Source: an uncultured Clostridium sp. (GTDB lineage Bacteria; Bacillota_I; Bacilli_A; RF39; UBA660). Taken from it: DNA of 6,198 nucleotides. The translations under genes were made by a program, and so were the position numbers. The notes below the pieces were generated by a model. The model was not told the DNA's origin. It ran no database searches and saw nothing but the letters and a program-made list of their open reading frames with translations. The DNA is taken from positions 1 to 6,198 of the forward strand of contig CABUQZ010000039.1 of NCBI GenBank assembly GCA_902493795.1, in the 5' to 3' direction. Positions 5,017 to 6,198 of the stretch are shown here, one piece after another (positions within the stretch are counted from its first letter, which is position 1; each line of letters begins with the position of its first letter).

Positions 5017-6189
5017 ATGTTACCAACAATAAAATCAGACAGTATTTATCCATTACCCAATGATGTAGCAATATTTAATATTAACATAGTAGATATAATA
5101 TTTTTAATAGGAATTATATGCCTAATAATAAAAAGAAAATCTATTTTTAATGCAAATAATGATGTATTGGATAAATACAATAGTAATAAAATAAAGGGAC
5201 TATTGGCATTATTGATAATAATACACCACTTGTCTATTTATATAAAAGACACAATTCTACTTAAAGTATTTACAATAGTAGGAGTTATTGCAGTTTCAGC
5301 ATTTTTCTTTTATTCAGGACATGGACTAATGACAAGCTATCTAAAAAAAGAAAATTATCTAAAAGACTTTTTGAATAAAAGAATAATGAAAATAGTTATA
5401 CCATATATAATAGCAATTATATTTACTATTTTAGTATATCTATTAACTGGACAATTAACACCTAGAAAAATTTTTAATTCTTTAGTTGAAGGAGAGCCAG
5501 TTGTAAGATTTTCGTGGTATATGTTAGCAATTATTAGTTTATATGTAGTTTTTTATTTATCAGCCAAGTTTCTAAAAAAGAAAAAAATGATAAATATTGC
5601 AGTATTTGGTGGAACTATTTTATATTGCATAGTTGTTAATAATATTTTAGGCTTTAATAATTGGTGGGTTAATTCTTGTTTTGCATTTTTTATAGGTATA
5701 TATTGGGCAAGTTATAAAGAAAAATATGCAATAACATTAAAAGACAAAAATAAAATAATTAGATATGCAATTATGCTTTCAATTATATTATTTGCAATAA
5801 TAGGGATTCAATTCTTCACAAGTGGATATGCCATTATGGATATAATAAACGATACAGATCTAGCAGACGATATAATGAGAGAGCCTATTCCTGTTATAAA
5901 TATGAATATTATTTGTATAGCATTACTTTTTGTATTGTTTACTATATTAGAAAAAATGAGATTGAATGATAAGGTATTTACTTTTTTGGGAAATATATCT
6001 TTTGAAATTTATTTATATCATGGATTAGTTATGTATTTATTGAGAAATCCTCGCTTTTATTGTAGAGTTGATTATTTATATGCTATTCTAGTAATTGGAT
6101 TAAGCATAATATTAGCTAAACTTATGAATATAGCAAACAATAAAATATATAATTTCTATTTGAATAAAGTTGAGAAAGAGTCATGTTAA
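5017..6189 (+). CDS. Acyltransferase-3 family integral membrane protein
   Basis: Multi-pass membrane protein of 390 residues, in the size range of stand-alone acyltransferase-3 (OafA/NodX-like) enzymes, which move acyl groups, often acetyl, onto envelope sugars or other surface molecules. Family signs: KGLLALLIIIHHLS with His 70/71 in the first core helix; FFFYSGHGLMTSYL (about 96-109) followed by the basic FLNKRIMKIVIPY; and FLGNISFEIYLYHGLVM (about 323-339) with His 335. Around ten hydrophobic segments are visible, including an extra N-terminal one (about 22-39) before the core. The final residues are a charged tail. The ATG is preceded by AGGAG (5002-5006) at 10 nt. Its own promoter at 4917-4945 and the terminator before it argue for separate expression. 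The substrate cannot be read from sequence. The gene is complete, and the window ends 9 bp after its stop. Confidence 0.88.
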   Translation: MLPTIKSDSIYPLPNDVAIFNINIVDIIFLIGIICLIIKRKSIFNANNDVLDKYNSNKIKGLLALLIIIHHLSIYIKDTILLKVFTIVGVIAVSAFFFYSGHGLMTSYLKKENYLKDFLNKRIMKIVIPYIIAIIFTILVYLLTGQLTPRKIFNSLVEGEPVVRFSWYMLAIISLYVVFYLSAKFLKKKKMINIAVFGGTILYCIVVNNILGFNNWWVNSCFAFFIGIYWASYKEKYAITLKDKNKIIRYAIMLSIILFAIIGIQFFTSGYAIMDIINDTDLADDIMREPIPVINMNIICIALLFVLFTILEKMRLNDKVFTFLGNISFEIYLYHGLVMYLLRNPRFYCRVDYLYAILVIGLSIILAKLMNIANNKIYNFYLNKVEKESC

Positions 6190-6198
6190 TGATAGCGA

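Overview
The window is a strongly AT-rich stretch with dense gene packing, short intergenic gaps, AGGAGG-type ribosome binding sites and a TTG start. This fits a low-GC Bacillota, most likely an anaerobic gut-type clostridial lineage. That placement is inferred from composition and protein families; no rRNA or marker gene is present. I see no tRNA, rRNA, CRISPR array, transposase or integrase.

Left part (1-1001): a bidirectional hairpin terminator (65-87) closes a leftward gene for a membrane-anchored C39-like cysteine peptidase (87-835). The gene is split by a one-base frameshift near 668. Its start region faces the next operon across a 166-bp divergent intergenic region. This region holds a leftward -10, a rightward extended -10 and, between them, a 10-bp-period direct repeat that could be a response-regulator site.

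Middle part (1002-3589): a three-gene rightward operon. It encodes a VanR-like response regulator, a VanS-like histidine kinase that starts at a TTG inside the end of the regulator gene, and, 7 bp later, a membrane-anchored metallophosphoesterase. No vanH/A/X-type ligase or dipeptidase gene is present. The sensor pair is therefore joined here to a phosphoesterase and, divergently, to a peptidase, both predicted to act outside the membrane. The phosphoesterase has acidic residues at two positions that normally hold Asn and His ligands of the second metal.

Right part (3677-6189): an XRE-type regulator with two C-terminal membrane helices, then a perfect 7-bp inverted repeat, a Vat-like hexapeptide-repeat acetyltransferase (the family that includes streptogramin A acetyltransferases), a strong terminator, and an integral-membrane acyltransferase-3 family protein ending 9 bp before the window edge. 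A near-consensus sigma-A promoter for the acyltransferase overlaps the terminator of the acetyltransferase gene, with its -35 in the hairpin loop.

The common theme is envelope sensing and modification, possibly with antibiotic response: two regulators and four enzymes, three of which are membrane-attached. That the genes form one functional unit is inference. The best-supported unit is the VanRS-like/phosphoesterase operon with its divergent peptidase.
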